A DNA stretch of 64,000 bases, taken from assembly GCF_020622345.1 (NCBI RefSeq), contig NZ_JACNMO010000026.1, forward strand, positions 1 through 64,000. Reading direction: 5' to 3'. The DNA comes from Roseobacter weihaiensis. GTDB lineage: Bacteria > Pseudomonadota > Alphaproteobacteria > Rhodobacterales > Rhodobacteraceae. The notes under the pieces are model-generated. The model was not told the DNA's origin and ran no database searches. It saw nothing but the letters and a program-made list of their open reading frames with translations. Below, piece by piece: positions 41,776-53,463 of this stretch (the first letter of the stretch is position 1; the number at the start of each line of letters is the position of its first letter). The position numbers and the translations under genes are program-made.

Positions 41776-42618
41776 TTAAAACTGCTCCATCGCTGTTATC
41801 TGGGCTGTCAGATCATCGCTCAAAACAGACAGGCGCAGCTTGGCATCATCGGCGACGTATGCTTGCGATTTCAGATTGTCCAACAGCGTCGAAAAGTCGT
41901 TCCAGGTCATCTTGATCGCTTCGAGCTGTGCCCGCTCGGCACCCTGCGCTTGTGACAGCGCGGCATTCAAGGCGGTTGTAAAAGCATCCTCCGTCATTTC
42001 GAGGCTTGCAAGGTTGGTCTCGGCTGAGATGCCCCGCAAGACAAGACAGGCCTCTTTCGTCACCTTCTGTACCCGCATTTTCTGCAGGAGAATCTCGCTG
42101 GTAGCCTTTTGCACATCGGTTTGAGTTTCTGACCCACCGGCAATGAAAATGCTATGGATGTCTTTCAACAGAAGATGCACTTCGGGCTCCAGCGTCATGA
42201 CCTGCCGCAGTGGTACCGCATGAAAGTCTCCCGCAGACACCTGCTGCAAAGCGGCGGCCAATGTCCCCCAATGGCTGTCCAGCTCATCGAGTTGACTGGC
42301 CACACCCGCGACGGGATTGCCTGCCTGGATCTCCGCCCGCAACGTCTCCAATGCCAGTTTCATCTCTTGCACGGTCTTGGATACCCGCCCGCCAAAATCC
42401 TTGCCTTTGATGCCCGCCATCTTGAAGCACGCGTCTCGCTTCATCCCATGGAGCTTGGTTTTCCTTTCGATCATCAGATGTACATGATCGACCGGCGCCT
42501 GCTCGGTTGTGACAGGAGTGAACATGGACGTATCGAGTGTCTGCGGCGCCCCTGCACTCAGACTTGTGCCACATGCAAAAACAAACGCCGCGACCACGGA
42601 TGCACTCAGTTTATTCAT
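41776..42618 (-). CDS. Secreted protein with two PilJ/type IV pili chemotaxis-transducer N-terminal repeats
   Basis: The start is ATG 42618, giving a 280-residue protein with a signal peptide (MNKLSASVVAAFVFACGTSL). Two similar modules follow. MKRDACFKMAGIKGKDF near residue 55 and VTKEACLVLRGISAETN near 185 both resemble the PilJ N-terminal helix (QRMxKxACxxxxGI). In PilJ and NarX-like sensors this is the periplasmic ligand-binding part. Here no membrane helix or signalling domain follows, so the protein is a free periplasmic two-repeat version. Its partner is unknown. The 3' side is next to aroQ, convergent. Confidence 0.72.
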   Translation of the reverse strand: MNKLSASVVAAFVFACGTSLSAGAPQTLDTSMFTPVTTEQAPVDHVHLMIERKTKLHGMKRDACFKMAGIKGKDFGGRVSKTVQEMKLALETLRAEIQAGNPVAGVASQLDELDSHWGTLAAALQQVSAGDFHAVPLRQVMTLEPEVHLLLKDIHSIFIAGGSETQTDVQKATSEILLQKMRVQKVTKEACLVLRGISAETNLASLEMTEDAFTTALNAALSQAQGAERAQLEAIKMTWNDFSTLLDNLKSQAYVADDAKLRLSVLSDDLTAQITAMEQF

Positions 42619-42766
42619 CTCTTTACTCCAAAATACCGAAAATTTGTTGAAAGCCGTAAAACATAATGATCGATCATTAACCAACTGTTATTTATATAAA
42701 ATAGACTTAAAATATACCTTAAAATCTAATGATGGGGCTACCCTCATTGAGGCCCTGGCAGGCGAT

Positions 42767-42791
42767 AAAAAAAGGGCGCATCGCTGCGCCC
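42767..42791 (-). terminator. Rho-independent terminator of rpsB-tsf
   Basis: On the minus strand GGGCGCA, a TCGC-type tetraloop (GCGA) and TGCGCCC form a 7-bp stem, followed by seven T (plus-strand A run 42767-42773). It lies 36 bases after the tsf stop. Confidence 0.9.
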
Positions 42792-42826
42792 CCGTTAACA
42801 GTTTAAATAGTGTTCGACCGGTTGGG

Positions 42827-43702
42827 TCAGCCTTTGGCGGCTTTCGCGACCTCTGCGGCAAAGTCTTCCTTGACGACTTCGATGCCTTCCCCGACTTCGA
42901 GACGCACAAAACCCGTGATGGTCGCCCCCGCTTCCTTCGCCGCCTCGCCCACGGTGAGGTCCGGGTTCACAACGAAAGACTGATTGACCAGCGTCACTTC
43001 GGACATGTATTTCTTCATCCGGCCCACGATCATTTTCTCGATCACCTGCTCCGGCTTGCCGCTTTCGCGCGCAATCTCGATCTGAACCTGCTTTTCCTTT
43101 TCCACCACAGCGGGGTCGAGGTCATCCTCTGACAAGGACGCAGGGTTCACCGCCGCAATGTGCATGGCGACCTGCTTACCAAAGGCTTCATCGCCGCCCG
43201 ACATGGCAACCAGCACACCGATCTTGCCCATGCCGGGGGCAGCCGCATTGTGCACGTAAGACACCACGGTGTCGCCCTCAATTGAGGACATGCGCCGCAC
43301 AGACATGTTTTCGCCAATTTTGGCGATGCTGTCTGTGACCACGGTTTCCACCGATTTGCCGCCCATGTCCGCGGCCTTGAGCGCGTCCACATCGGATACC
43401 GACAGCGCCACCTCGGCAATGCCGGAGACCATGGATTGGAATTCGGCGTTCTTGCCCACAAAATCGGTCTCGGAGTTCACTTCCACCGCGACACCGCGGC
43501 TGCCCTGGACCTTGACCGCCACAAGGCCTTCTGCTGCCGTGCGACCGGATTTTTTGGCCGCCTTGGCCAGACCCTTGGTGCGCAGCCAGTCGATCGCCGC
43601 TTCCATATCGCCGTCTGTCTCGGTGAGCGCTTTTTTCGCGTCCATCATACCTGCGCCCGTGCTGTCACGCAGCTCTTTGACCATAGATGCTGTGATCGCC
43701 AT
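42827..43702 (-). CDS. tsf: Elongation factor Ts
   Basis: The start is ATG 43702, where the family begins [20 protein letters not shown]; eight upstream codons are unlike it. The 291-residue protein has [18 protein letters not shown], the region that contacts EF-Tu, [13 protein letters not shown] near residue 78 and the dimerisation and C-terminal modules ending [17 protein letters not shown]. It exchanges GDP for GTP on EF-Tu. It is cotranscribed with rpsB, with an 79-base gap between them. Confidence 0.96.
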   Translation of the reverse strand: MAITASMVKELRDSTGAGMMDAKKALTETDGDMEAAIDWLRTKGLAKAAKKSGRTAAEGLVAVKVQGSRGVAVEVNSETDFVGKNAEFQSMVSGIAEVALSVSDVDALKAADMGGKSVETVVTDSIAKIGENMSVRRMSSIEGDTVVSYVHNAAAPGMGKIGVLVAMSGGDEAFGKQVAMHIAAVNPASLSEDDLDPAVVEKEKQVQIEIARESGKPEQVIEKMIVGRMKKYMSEVTLVNQSFVVNPDLTVGEAAKEAGATITGFVRLEVGEGIEVVKEDFAAEVAKAAKG

Positions 43703-43781
43703 CTCAGGTTCTCCTTTTGGAAACATTAAAGTCTTGGGGCAGGTTATCCCCTGCCCCCTGTGTCATGCGTGTGACAAGCGC

Positions 43782-44576
43782 TCAGGCTTGTGCTTCCTCG
43801 GCCGCAGCTTCGGGGGCTGGGGTTTCGGCAACGGCTTCTTCGACCGGGGCTTCTTCCATTTCGCCCAGATCGACGCCGGCGGCCCCCAGCTGCGCGGACA
43901 TCCCGTCGAGCGCCGCGCGCGCGGCCAGATCGCAATAAAGTGCTATGGCCCGCGAGGCGTCGTCATTGCCGGGGATGATGTAATCGATCCCGTCGGGAGA
44001 GCAGTTGGTGTCCACGACAGCCACAACCGGAATGCCCAGCTTGTTGGCCTCGGCCACGGCAAGCGCCTCTTTTTTGACGTCGATGACAAAGATCAGGTCC
44101 GGACGCCCGCCCATTTCGCGGATACCGCCGAGGGAGGCCTGCAATTTGCCTTGGTCACGCTCCATGCCGAGGCGCTCTTTCTTGGTCAGCCCTTCAAAAC
44201 CGCGCTCGGATTGCTCATCGATGGATTTCAGCCGGTTGATCGACTGCGACACGGTCTGCCAGTTGGTCAGCGTGCCGCCGAGCCAGCGGTGGTTCATGTA
44301 GTATTGTGCGCATTTCTCCGCCGCGTCCGCGATCGGCTGGGCCGCCTGACGCTTGGTGCCGACAAACAGAATGCTGCCGCCCTTGGCGACGGTGTCACGG
44401 ATCACCTGCAGCGCCTGATCCAGCATCGGAACGGTCTGCGTGAGGTCCATGATGTGGATGCCGTTGCGCGCGCCATAGATAAATGGCCCCATGCGCGGGT
44501 TCCAACGCTGCGTCTGGTGGCCGAAGTGTACGCCTGCTTCAAGCAATTGGCGCATGGTGAACTCTGGAAGAGCCAT
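43782..44576 (-). CDS. rpsB: 30S ribosomal protein S2
   Basis: The start is ATG 44576 ([20 protein letters not shown]), the universal S2 beginning. The open frame runs 79 codons upstream, but that is leader. The 264-residue protein contains [40 protein letters not shown] and [20 protein letters not shown]. The C-terminal 30 residues are an Ala/Glu-rich tail seen in alphaproteobacterial S2. The 291-base leader to the next gene is noncoding and may contain rpsB regulatory RNA, though I saw no defined structure. Confidence 0.97.
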   Translation of the reverse strand: MALPEFTMRQLLEAGVHFGHQTQRWNPRMGPFIYGARNGIHIMDLTQTVPMLDQALQVIRDTVAKGGSILFVGTKRQAAQPIADAAEKCAQYYMNHRWLGGTLTNWQTVSQSINRLKSIDEQSERGFEGLTKKERLGMERDQGKLQASLGGIREMGGRPDLIFVIDVKKEALAVAEANKLGIPVVAVVDTNCSPDGIDYIIPGNDDASRAIALYCDLAARAALDGMSAQLGAAGVDLGEMEEAPVEEAVAETPAPEAAAEEAQA

Positions 44577-44867
44577 GTCAGTATACCTTTCCGGTTTTAT
44601 CCTCGGCGGGGGCATGACACTGTTTTGTCGTTTCGGTGCCAACCGGCGGACCTTTGAGGATGTCTCCCTCAATAGGCCCAAACCCCGCCTGCGGGTTTCA
44701 GTGAGCGCGCTATAAGCCAGAGTGCCCTTTGCCGCAAGAGTGGAATCGCACAAATACCCGCGGATTTTGGGGATGGAACCATAGCCGCTCTTGCCAGTTG
44801 GGTTTTCAGACACCTAAACTGTGCACAATGGCTGGAAAAAGCCGAAAACCAACAACTGGGATGTATC

Positions 44868-45455
44868 ATGAAGAGACTTTTGACTGCTGTTGCGCTGTCC
44901 TGCGCCGCTTTGACCCCTGACATGATTTTGGCGCAGGCGGTGACCTTGCAGCCGGCCGATCCGCAGCCTTCCGCAGGCGATCTGGCCCCGGGCCTTGCGG
45001 TCAGTTACGCCACGATCCCCAGCAGTGTCCGCACGCTTGAGCAGGCAAAACAGGCGCTGGAAAAACGATCAGATCCCGGCGCCCCGATTGCCGGCCTGAC
45101 ATTCGAGGATACCAATGAGGGCGACAGCGTACTGACCTCCGCGCGGTCTGAACGGGTGGCTGCGGATATCTCGGGCTATATCAAATTCGACCGCGCCGGG
45201 GCCTATACACTGGATTTTCTCAACAACGACGGCATGCAGATTTTGATCGGCGGACAGGAAGTTGGGTTCTATGACGGTATTCACAGCTGCGGTTATGCCG
45301 GAGAGATCGAGGTCACCGTGCCCGAGGCAGGCTACTACCCGCTTGAGGTGAGCTACTTTCAGCGCAAGGGCACAGCCTGCCTGATGATGGAATGGGGGCC
45401 TGACAGCGATGGCCTCGAAATCGTGCCCGACAGCATCTTTTTCCACAGGCCCTGA
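44868..45455 (+). CDS. Secreted PA14-domain protein
   Basis: A 195-residue protein with a signal peptide (MKRLLTAVALSCAALTPDMI, cut near LAQ). Residues 45-190 resemble a PA14 beta-barrel: ADISGYIKFDRAGAYTLDFL, then NNDGMQILIGGQEVGFYDG and YYPLEVSYFQRKGTACLMME, ending in W. PA14 domains bind carbohydrates in many surface proteins. A Cys pair (SCGYAG and TACLM) may form a disulfide. It is a single gene divergent from rpsB; the ligand is unknown. Confidence 0.8.
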   Translation: MKRLLTAVALSCAALTPDMILAQAVTLQPADPQPSAGDLAPGLAVSYATIPSSVRTLEQAKQALEKRSDPGAPIAGLTFEDTNEGDSVLTSARSERVAADISGYIKFDRAGAYTLDFLNNDGMQILIGGQEVGFYDGIHSCGYAGEIEVTVPEAGYYPLEVSYFQRKGTACLMMEWGPDSDGLEIVPDSIFFHRP

Positions 45456-45473
45456 ACATCGATCTGCGAGCGT

Positions 45474-46286
45474 TTAGTGGCCGGATCGAACAGCCCGCTC
45501 CGCCGCTGCGGCGAGCGTTTTGCGGCTGTCAAAGGCGGCCACCGCCAGTGGCGGATGGTAGGCCACGTCGACGCTCCCCTGGCGCGGCGCGGCCAGCACG
45601 GCCAGCAAATGCGGGCCGAAATCCATGTCGCCCCACCACCCGTAAAACCGTGCATCACGGTCCTCCGGGGCATGATATCTTAGGGAAACCGGCTGCACCT
45701 GCATCTGCGCGCGCAAATTCTGCGCAAAGAAAGCGGCAAAAAGTGTTGTTTTAAAAGGCAGAACTTTGGTTCCATCGCTGCTGGTACCCTCCGGGAAGAA
45801 CAAGAGTCGGTGCCCTGCCCCCAACCGCGTCTCGAAAAGCCGGGCCTGATCGGCAGCCTTGCTACGGGTCCGTTCAATGAAAACCGTCCCGGTGGCGCGC
45901 GCCAGCCAGCCGATGCCGGGCCATTCGGCAACATCCGCCTTTGACACGAAATAGACGCGTTTGAACGCGTTGAGCACAAAGATATCCAGCCAGCTTGAAT
46001 GATTGGCAACCACCGCCCCCGCCTCTGGCGCAAAACGCCCCCGCAGCCGCAGCTTTATCCCAATGACGCGCAGCGCGGTCCGGCAGACAAAGACCGTGAT
46101 CGCGGGCGTGATCGGACGGCGCGGGTCGAAAAGCGGCCGCTCGATCAGGCGCAGCATCAGCAGCACCAAAAGACCGCCAAAAACCAGAACACCCAGTGCC
46201 GTGCCTTTCAGGATCACGCGTGCCCATCCCGCAGCCGTGATCGCATTGCGCGGCGGCGGCTTGTCACCATACCAGGTGGTGCTCAC
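45474..46286 (-). CDS. olsA: Lyso-ornithine lipid acyltransferase OlsA (PlsC family)
   Basis: The GTG at 46286-46284 overlaps the olsB stop (GTGA) and is taken as the start. The 270-residue protein has an N-terminal membrane helix (LGVLVFGGLLVLLMLRLIE), the PlsC HX4D motif NHSSWLDIF near residue 97, VFIERTRSK and FFPEGTSSDGTKVLPFK, the EGT acyl-acceptor box. PlsC enzymes acylate lysophosphatidate. Translation coupling to OlsB identifies this as the second step of ornithine lipid synthesis at the inner membrane. Confidence 0.88.
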   Translation of the reverse strand: MSTTWYGDKPPPRNAITAAGWARVILKGTALGVLVFGGLLVLLMLRLIERPLFDPRRPITPAITVFVCRTALRVIGIKLRLRGRFAPEAGAVVANHSSWLDIFVLNAFKRVYFVSKADVAEWPGIGWLARATGTVFIERTRSKAADQARLFETRLGAGHRLLFFPEGTSSDGTKVLPFKTTLFAAFFAQNLRAQMQVQPVSLRYHAPEDRDARFYGWWGDMDFGPHLLAVLAAPRQGSVDVAYHPPLAVAAFDSRKTLAAAAERAVRSGH

Positions 46287-47047
46287 CGCGCCTCCCCCTG
46301 ATACAGGCGCGCGCGCCGTTCGTTCATCTTGCCGGTGTCGAGCACGAGGCACACGTCTGTGGTGTTGAACGCGTGATCGATAAAGGCCCCCTCGCCCACA
46401 AAGCCACCCAGCCGCAGGTAGGCCTTGATGAGCGCGGGGATCTGCAGCATCGCGGCGCGCTTATCCAGCGCGGCATCGGCGATCAGGTCCATCCGCTGAA
46501 AGGCGTCGGGCTGGGCCCTGACCCGCAGTGCAGGCGGGGCCAGATGACGATGGTGCAGCAGGGACAAGGGCGCGGCCAGCCGGGCAATGTCGGTGCCATG
46601 AAAGCTCGCCACGCCAAAGAGGATCTCGATCTCATGTTCCGCGATATAGGCTGCCAACCCGTTCCAGAGGTGAAACAGCGCCATCCCACCCCGGTAATCC
46701 TTGTGCAGGCAGGACCGCCCCAGCTCCAGCACCTTGCGGCCCGAGCGCATCAGCGGTCCAAGGTCGTATTCAGCCGCCGAGTAAAACCCGCCCGCCGCCT
46801 CTGCCTGATCGCGGCGCATCATCCGGTAGACCCCGGCCAGTGCGTCTCTTGCTGTATCAGTCACGATAAGATGGTCAAAATACGGGTCGAATCTGTCCCG
46901 CTCCAGCTTTCGGTCGTGATCGACCAGATGACCGCCACCGCCCAGTTCCTTGACGAACACGTCGTACCGCAGACGTTGGGCGGCCTCCAGTTCTTCGGGT
47001 GAGGTGGCGAGCTTGACGGCGAATGAAGGCGCAGAAGAAACAGTCAT
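46283..47047 (-). CDS. olsB: Ornithine N-acyltransferase OlsB
   Basis: A 254-residue GNAT-like acyltransferase of the OlsB/hemolysin-like group. Blocks are AAQRLRYDVFVKELGG near residues 22-38, DHDRKLERDRFDPYFDHLIV, GRKVLELGRSCLHKDYRGG near 103-121, then LFGVASFHGTDI near 147. It transfers a 3-hydroxyacyl chain from ACP to ornithine, making lyso-ornithine lipid for OlsA. In many alphaproteobacteria olsB is induced by phosphate limitation. No Pho box was recognised directly upstream here, where 125 noncoding bases separate it from the DUF3553 gene. Confidence 0.92.
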   Translation of the reverse strand: MTVSSAPSFAVKLATSPEELEAAQRLRYDVFVKELGGGGHLVDHDRKLERDRFDPYFDHLIVTDTARDALAGVYRMMRRDQAEAAGGFYSAAEYDLGPLMRSGRKVLELGRSCLHKDYRGGMALFHLWNGLAAYIAEHEIEILFGVASFHGTDIARLAAPLSLLHHRHLAPPALRVRAQPDAFQRMDLIADAALDKRAAMLQIPALIKAYLRLGGFVGEGAFIDHAFNTTDVCLVLDTGKMNERRARLYQGEAR

Positions 47048-47172
47048 TTAACGGCCCTTACTGTCCAAAAACCCGACGCAGGCGCCGGTTTTGCAAAGAC
47101 GCCAGGAAAATCACGGGAAAGAGAAGCAGCTTTACAATCGCCACGTGCGCGTTAACCATTTGGAAAGGATGT

Positions 47173-47355
47173 TCATTCATCAAAGACAGCAAGCAAGGAA
47201 ACCCGGGCGCTTTCAATGACGATTTTCCCCTCATCCCGAAAGTTCACGGTCAACTTGCCACCGACGTTACTCTGGACTTGTCCGATGCCCCATTCGGGGT
47301 GGTCCGGATGCCGGACCAACATACCCGGAGAAAATATGGCGTTTAAATCTTCCAT
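47173..47355 (-). CDS. DUF3553 protein
   Basis: A 60-residue protein starting at ATG 47355 (MEDLNAIFSPGMLVRHPDHP). The sequence EWGIGQVQSNVGGKLTVNFRD is an SH3-like barrel of the DUF3553 family, related to the CarD/UvrD-tail type modules that contact RNA polymerase or nucleic acid. It ends SARVSLLAVFDE. Only 28 bases separate its start from that of chpT on the other strand, so the two promoters must overlap each other's 5' ends. Confidence 0.85.
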   Translation of the reverse strand: MEDLNAIFSPGMLVRHPDHPEWGIGQVQSNVGGKLTVNFRDEGKIVIESARVSLLAVFDE

Positions 47356-47383
47356 CTTACCCTTTTCGCGCAGGAGACCATGA

Positions 47384-47980
47384 ATGGGCCAGAGCAACAT
47401 AAACCTTGGTGCTCTGATCGGCAGCCGCATCTGCCATGATCTGATATCCCCTATTGGCGCAATCAACAATGGGCTGGAGCTTTTGGATATGTCCGGCGGG
47501 GCCCCTGGCCCCGAGATGGACCTTATCCAGGAGAGTGTCGGCAACGCCAGTGCGCGCATCAGGTACTTTCGCGTGGCCTTTGGCGCGGCCGGCGAGCAGA
47601 TGATGGGCCGGGCCGAGATCATCTCGATCCTCAAGGATGTGATGCAGGGCGCGCGCCTGGATGTGGCCTGGGGTCCGATGGATGCACAGCCCCGCTCCAG
47701 CGTCCGGATGGCGTTTCTCGCGCTCTTGTGTGTCGAGACCGCGATGCCTTACGGCGGGCGGATCGAGATCAGCCAAAGCGACGGGCATTGGCTGTTGCAC
47801 GGTCAGGCGGACAAGCTCAATATCGACCAGTCGCTCTGGGATATCCTCGCCACCAAGGAGGCCCCCTCCGATCTGCGCCCCGCACAGGTTCAGTTCGCCC
47901 TGCTACCCCTGATCGCTGGGGACGCAAGACGCCGGGTCATTACGGAGATCACCGAGAGTGAGGTGAAACTGCGCTTTTAA
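47384..47980 (+). CDS. chpT: Histidine phosphotransferase ChpT
   Basis: A 198-residue protein of the ChpT family. The phosphorylated His lies in the helix [23 protein letters not shown], His19 by count. The rest resembles a degenerate HATPase domain ([20 protein letters not shown]). In Caulobacter ChpT passes phosphate from CckA to CtrA and CpdR; in roseobacters this relay controls motility, gene transfer agents and quorum-linked traits. The stop codon overlaps the convergent proA stop within TTAA at 47977-47980. Confidence 0.92.
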   Translation: MGQSNINLGALIGSRICHDLISPIGAINNGLELLDMSGGAPGPEMDLIQESVGNASARIRYFRVAFGAAGEQMMGRAEIISILKDVMQGARLDVAWGPMDAQPRSSVRMAFLALLCVETAMPYGGRIEISQSDGHWLLHGQADKLNIDQSLWDILATKEAPSDLRPAQVQFALLPLIAGDARRRVITEITESEVKLRF

Positions 47981-49242
47981 GGGCGCAGTGTCCCGTCACC
48001 GGTCACGAGGTATTTGAAGCTTGTCAGCTGCGCCGCGCCGACCGGCCCGCGCGCATGCATCTTTCCCGTAGCAATGCCGATCTCGGCCCCCATCCCGAAC
48101 TCACCGCCATCGGCAAATTGCGTCGAGGCGTTGTGCATGATGATTGCGGAATCAAGCTCCGCCATGAACCGGCGCGCCGCGGCGAGGTCTTCGGTTAAAA
48201 TGCAGTCGGTGTGATTTGAGCCATAGCGCCGCACGTGATCCAGAGCCGTGTCCAGATCAGGCACGACGCGGGCGGCGATGATCATGTCCAGATACTCCCG
48301 GCCCCAGTCGTCCTCGGTCGCGGGCAGCACCCCTTCGATGCCGGTCAAAGCCGAGTCGCCCCGTACCTCGACACCCGCCGCCAGAAGCTGGCGCACGACG
48401 GTCTGTCCGATGGTATCGGCCACATCCTGATGGATCAGCAGACATTCCGCCGCGCCACAAATGCCCGTGCGCCGGGTCTTGGCGTTCATCACAACGCGCG
48501 CGGCCTTTTCAGGGTCCGCCGCCGCGTCAATGTAGATGTGCACAATACCTTCCAGATGCGCAAAGACCGGCACGCGGGCTTCCCGCTGGACCAGCCCGAC
48601 AAGCCCCTTCCCCCCCCGCGGCACGATCACGTCGATGCTGTCGGTCATGGTCAACATCTCGCTCACGGCCGCCCGGTCGCGTGTGGGAACAAGCTGGATC
48701 GAGGCTTCCGGCAGGCCCGCATCCCGCAGACCGCGCAGCAGACAGCCGTGTAACGCCTTGGAGGAGTGAAAACTCTCGGACCCGCCGCGCAGGATCACCG
48801 CGTTCCCGGCCTTGAGGCACAGGGCCCCGGCATCGACCGTCACATTCGGGCGGCTTTCGTAAATGACACCCACCACCCCTAGCGGCGTGCGGACCCGCTG
48901 AATGTGTAACCCGCTGGGCTGGTCCCATGCGGCCATCACCTCGCCGACCGGGTCCGGCTGCTCCGCAACAGAGCGCAACCCGTCAATGATACTGCGCAAA
49001 CGGTCTTCATCCAGCATCAGCCGATCCAGCATCGCAGCACTGAGGCCCTTGGACCGGCCATACTCCAGATCCTGCGCATTCGCCGCCAGAATTTCGGGGC
49101 GCTCGGACCAGATGGACTCTGCAGCGGAGATCAAAGCGGCGTGCTTGCGCTCTGCCGTGGCCACGCTCAACTGCTGGGCCGCCGCTTTGGCCGCCGCACC
49201 AGCCCCTGCCATCATCTGCGGAATATTATTCATATCTTTCAA
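47977..49242 (-). CDS. proA: Gamma-glutamyl phosphate reductase
   Basis: A 421-residue aldehyde-dehydrogenase-fold protein. Blocks are [20 protein letters not shown] near residue 115, [14 protein letters not shown] near 148, [13 protein letters not shown] near 210 and [15 protein letters not shown] with the catalytic Cys near 258. The end reads [20 protein letters not shown]. It reduces glutamyl phosphate to the semialdehyde in proline synthesis. It follows proB by 42 bases. Confidence 0.96.
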   Translation of the reverse strand: MKDMNNIPQMMAGAGAAAKAAAQQLSVATAERKHAALISAAESIWSERPEILAANAQDLEYGRSKGLSAAMLDRLMLDEDRLRSIIDGLRSVAEQPDPVGEVMAAWDQPSGLHIQRVRTPLGVVGVIYESRPNVTVDAGALCLKAGNAVILRGGSESFHSSKALHGCLLRGLRDAGLPEASIQLVPTRDRAAVSEMLTMTDSIDVIVPRGGKGLVGLVQREARVPVFAHLEGIVHIYIDAAADPEKAARVVMNAKTRRTGICGAAECLLIHQDVADTIGQTVVRQLLAAGVEVRGDSALTGIEGVLPATEDDWGREYLDMIIAARVVPDLDTALDHVRRYGSNHTDCILTEDLAAARRFMAELDSAIIMHNASTQFADGGEFGMGAEIGIATGKMHARGPVGAAQLTSFKYLVTGDGTLRP

Positions 49243-49284
49243 CGCCCTACCCTCCGCATTTAAAGTTTTCCAACCCTGTTGTGC

Positions 49285-51422
<2,138 letters not shown>

Positions 51423-51448
51423 CTAGCGTAAGCGGCGCTGCGGCTCAA

Positions 51449-51991
51449 TCACAGTTTTTTCAGATAGGTCCAGGTGGGCACGGTTGTATCCCGCGCCACG
51501 CTGAAGCTTTCGGCATCCCCGAGATATTCAAAGCCGCAATGGGTCAGCACCCGCGCGGAAGCCGGGTTGTCCTGAAAGACACTGGCGAAAATGGTGTTGT
51601 TTTGCAACGGGTTCGCCTCGATCAACGCCTGGACCGCGTCAGAGGCCAGACCGGTATTCCAATACGCTGGCGCCACCCAATAGCCGATTTCTGACTGTGC
51701 ACGGTCCATCCGCTCCAGAGAAATCAGCCCCATCAACTCGCAGGCGTCCGATTTTGTGCCGTCAATGGCCCAGACGTCTTCGTCGCGGGTATCCTGCAGG
51801 GCGCGGTTGATAAAAGCTTCGGTCCTGCCGGGCGGCAAAGGATGCGGGATCGAGGTCGTCATCCGTGCCACGCGTTCGTCACCGCCATAGAGCTCGATCA
51901 GCCCCATGTCCGAGCGCCGCAAGGGCCGCAGATCAAAGCGCTCCGTTTCTATCACCGCCTGAACGGGTATTTTCTTCATTTCCATCGTCAT
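51449..51991 (-). CDS. GNAT-family N-acetyltransferase (RimJ/RimL type)
   Basis: The start is ATG 51991, overlapping the lysE stop in ATGA. The 180-residue protein has the RimJ-like start TERFDLRPLRRSDMGLIELY, then EIGYWVAPAYWNTGLASDAV, the acetyl-CoA loop, and NPASARVLTHCGFEYLGD at the end of the domain. In roseobacters such GNATs sit routinely between rpmA and obgE, which suggests a ribosomal or translation-factor target, though this is inference. It starts after the exporter gene and 35 bases before obgE. Confidence 0.87.
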   Translation of the reverse strand: MTMEMKKIPVQAVIETERFDLRPLRRSDMGLIELYGGDERVARMTTSIPHPLPPGRTEAFINRALQDTRDEDVWAIDGTKSDACELMGLISLERMDRAQSEIGYWVAPAYWNTGLASDAVQALIEANPLQNNTIFASVFQDNPASARVLTHCGFEYLGDAESFSVARDTTVPTWTYLKKL

Positions 51992-52590
51992 GTCCCTCCT
52001 CCGAACAGTACGAATAGGACCGAAGCGACGGTCAACGCCGCAAGGGTCCACATAAGATATGGTTCCAGTGCCGTCCCAACCACGGTTCTGGCGATTGCCT
52101 CACCTGTAAGTGTCCACAGCGGATGCAGCAGAATCTGGCAGCCGAGCAATACCGCCGCAATGGTTGCCGTTGCCTCAACAACCGGTGTGCCGGGGGCGAC
52201 AAAAGCGGTGAACCCTCCAACGATCATCGCCCAGGCCTTTGGATTGAGCGGATGCACGATCAGCCCCGCCACAAAGCCCGGCGCCTCACCCGCATCGCGC
52301 GTCTCGCCCAGACGCAGGTTGGCGACCTTCCAGGCGAGCCAGATGATATAGGCCGCCGATACGTACTTGAGCGCTTCAAAGACCCATGGGGCCCGTGCGG
52401 CCAATTCCATCAAGCCAAATCCCACGGGCCAGATCACCAATTGCTTGCCGAGCGCCACACCGGCCACGAAAGGCAGTGCGGCGCGAAACCCAAAGCGCGC
52501 GCCCGTGGCCATCAGGGCCATGTTCGCAGGACCCGGTGTGCCCACCTGCGAGGCCGCAAAGATCGCAAAGCTGGTGACGGCGACGCTCAT
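51988..52590 (-). CDS. LysE-family amino acid exporter
   Basis: The start is ATG 52590, which overlaps the upstream GNAT stop (ATGA); five codons earlier there is another ATG that overlaps more. The 200-residue protein has about six membrane helices and the LysE/RhtB start FAIFAASQVGTPGPANMALM (GPxN motif), then a middle NPKAWAMIVGGFTAF block. It should export an amino acid or related compound across the inner membrane. It is placed between two GNAT genes of the ribosomal operon. Confidence 0.87.
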   Translation of the reverse strand: MSVAVTSFAIFAASQVGTPGPANMALMATGARFGFRAALPFVAGVALGKQLVIWPVGFGLMELAARAPWVFEALKYVSAAYIIWLAWKVANLRLGETRDAGEAPGFVAGLIVHPLNPKAWAMIVGGFTAFVAPGTPVVEATATIAAVLLGCQILLHPLWTLTGEAIARTVVGTALEPYLMWTLAALTVASVLFVLFGGGT

Positions 52591-53087
52591 GATGCCGCCC
52601 GCCATGTGCTTTGTGACAGTGTCATCTTTTGCAACGTGACCACAGAATTCAACGCGAGACACACCGCCTGCTCGCGTCGGGTTGGGCGAAACCCGAGCTT
52701 TGACAAAACACCGGCGGAGGCACTGTTGCCCAGCATATAGCCTGACTGAATGGGGTCACTGGTCGCTTCAAAATAGCGATCCACCAGCGCTGTTGCCGCC
52801 TCAGAGGCATAACCTTGACCCCAGAACGGCTCCCCCAGCCAATAGCCCAACTCCTCGCCAATCGAACAGCATCCGATCAGATCACCGACGTGGGTCACGG
52901 CGAAAACCATATCATCCGCGGCATGCCGGGCAAAGAAGCTGCGGGCATCTTGCGCTGAATAAGGATGCGGTACCCGCGTCAACCATCGGGACACGGCCAG
53001 GTTGCCGATCAGCTCCGCCACGCACGCGGCATCTGCGTCCTGAAAGGGACGCAGTACAAGCCGGTCGGTATGGATGCAGTTCGACAT
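52587..53087 (-). CDS. GNAT-family N-acetyltransferase (RimJ/RimL type)
   Basis: The start is ATG 53087 (MSNCIHTDRLVLRPFQDADA). The 166-residue protein has HPYSAQDARSFFARH near residue 40, a short version of the middle strands, and ELGYWLGEPFWGQGYASEAA, the acetyl-CoA loop, near residue 78. NSASAGVLSKLGF is the last core block. It resembles the second GNAT two genes downstream in type but not closely in sequence. It overlaps the exporter gene by four bases. Confidence 0.87.
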   Translation of the reverse strand: MSNCIHTDRLVLRPFQDADAACVAELIGNLAVSRWLTRVPHPYSAQDARSFFARHAADDMVFAVTHVGDLIGCCSIGEELGYWLGEPFWGQGYASEAATALVDRYFEATSDPIQSGYMLGNSASAGVLSKLGFRPTRREQAVCLALNSVVTLQKMTLSQSTWRAAS

Positions 53088-53127
53088 CGTTCTGGGCCTA
53101 ACACTTCGGTATGGCAAAAATGAGAAA

Positions 53128-53154
53128 GGGGACCGGCGGTGTCGCCGATCCCCC
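53128..53154 (-). terminator. Hairpin after rpmA
   Basis: On the minus strand GGGGATCGGCG, loop ACAC and CGCCGGTCCCC form a long stem with one mismatched pair, followed by TTTCTCATTTTT. It lies 29 bases after the rpmA stop and just before the downstream GNAT start. Part of the transcripts probably end here, separating ribosomal from downstream genes. Confidence 0.7.
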
Positions 53155-53182
53155 TGAATGTGTCATTTCCTTGGGAAAGGGC

Positions 53183-53452
53183 TTATTCAGCGGCCTCCGC
53201 CACCGGCAGGACCGAAATAAACGTACGGTTTTTCAGACCCTTGTGGAAGGTCACGGCACCGTCAACGGTCGCAAAGATCGTGTGATCCTTGCCCATGCCC
53301 ACGCCTTCGCCCGGCCAGAATTTGGTGCCGCGCTGACGCACGATGATGTTGCCGGGGATGGCCGCCTGGCCGCCATAAAGTTTCACGCCAAGACGACGGC
53401 CCGCCGAGTCGCGACCGTTGCGGGATGAACCACCTGCTTTTTTATGTGCCAT
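53183..53452 (-). CDS. rpmA: 50S ribosomal protein L27
   Basis: An 89-residue protein beginning [20 protein letters not shown], then [20 protein letters not shown] and [20 protein letters not shown]. The N-terminal tail that reaches the peptidyl transferase centre is present, without the Firmicutes-type cleavage leader. It follows rplU by 11 bases. Confidence 0.97.
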   Translation of the reverse strand: MAHKKAGGSSRNGRDSAGRRLGVKLYGGQAAIPGNIIVRQRGTKFWPGEGVGMGKDHTIFATVDGAVTFHKGLKNRTFISVLPVAEAAE

Positions 53453-53463
53453 TTGGTCTCTCC

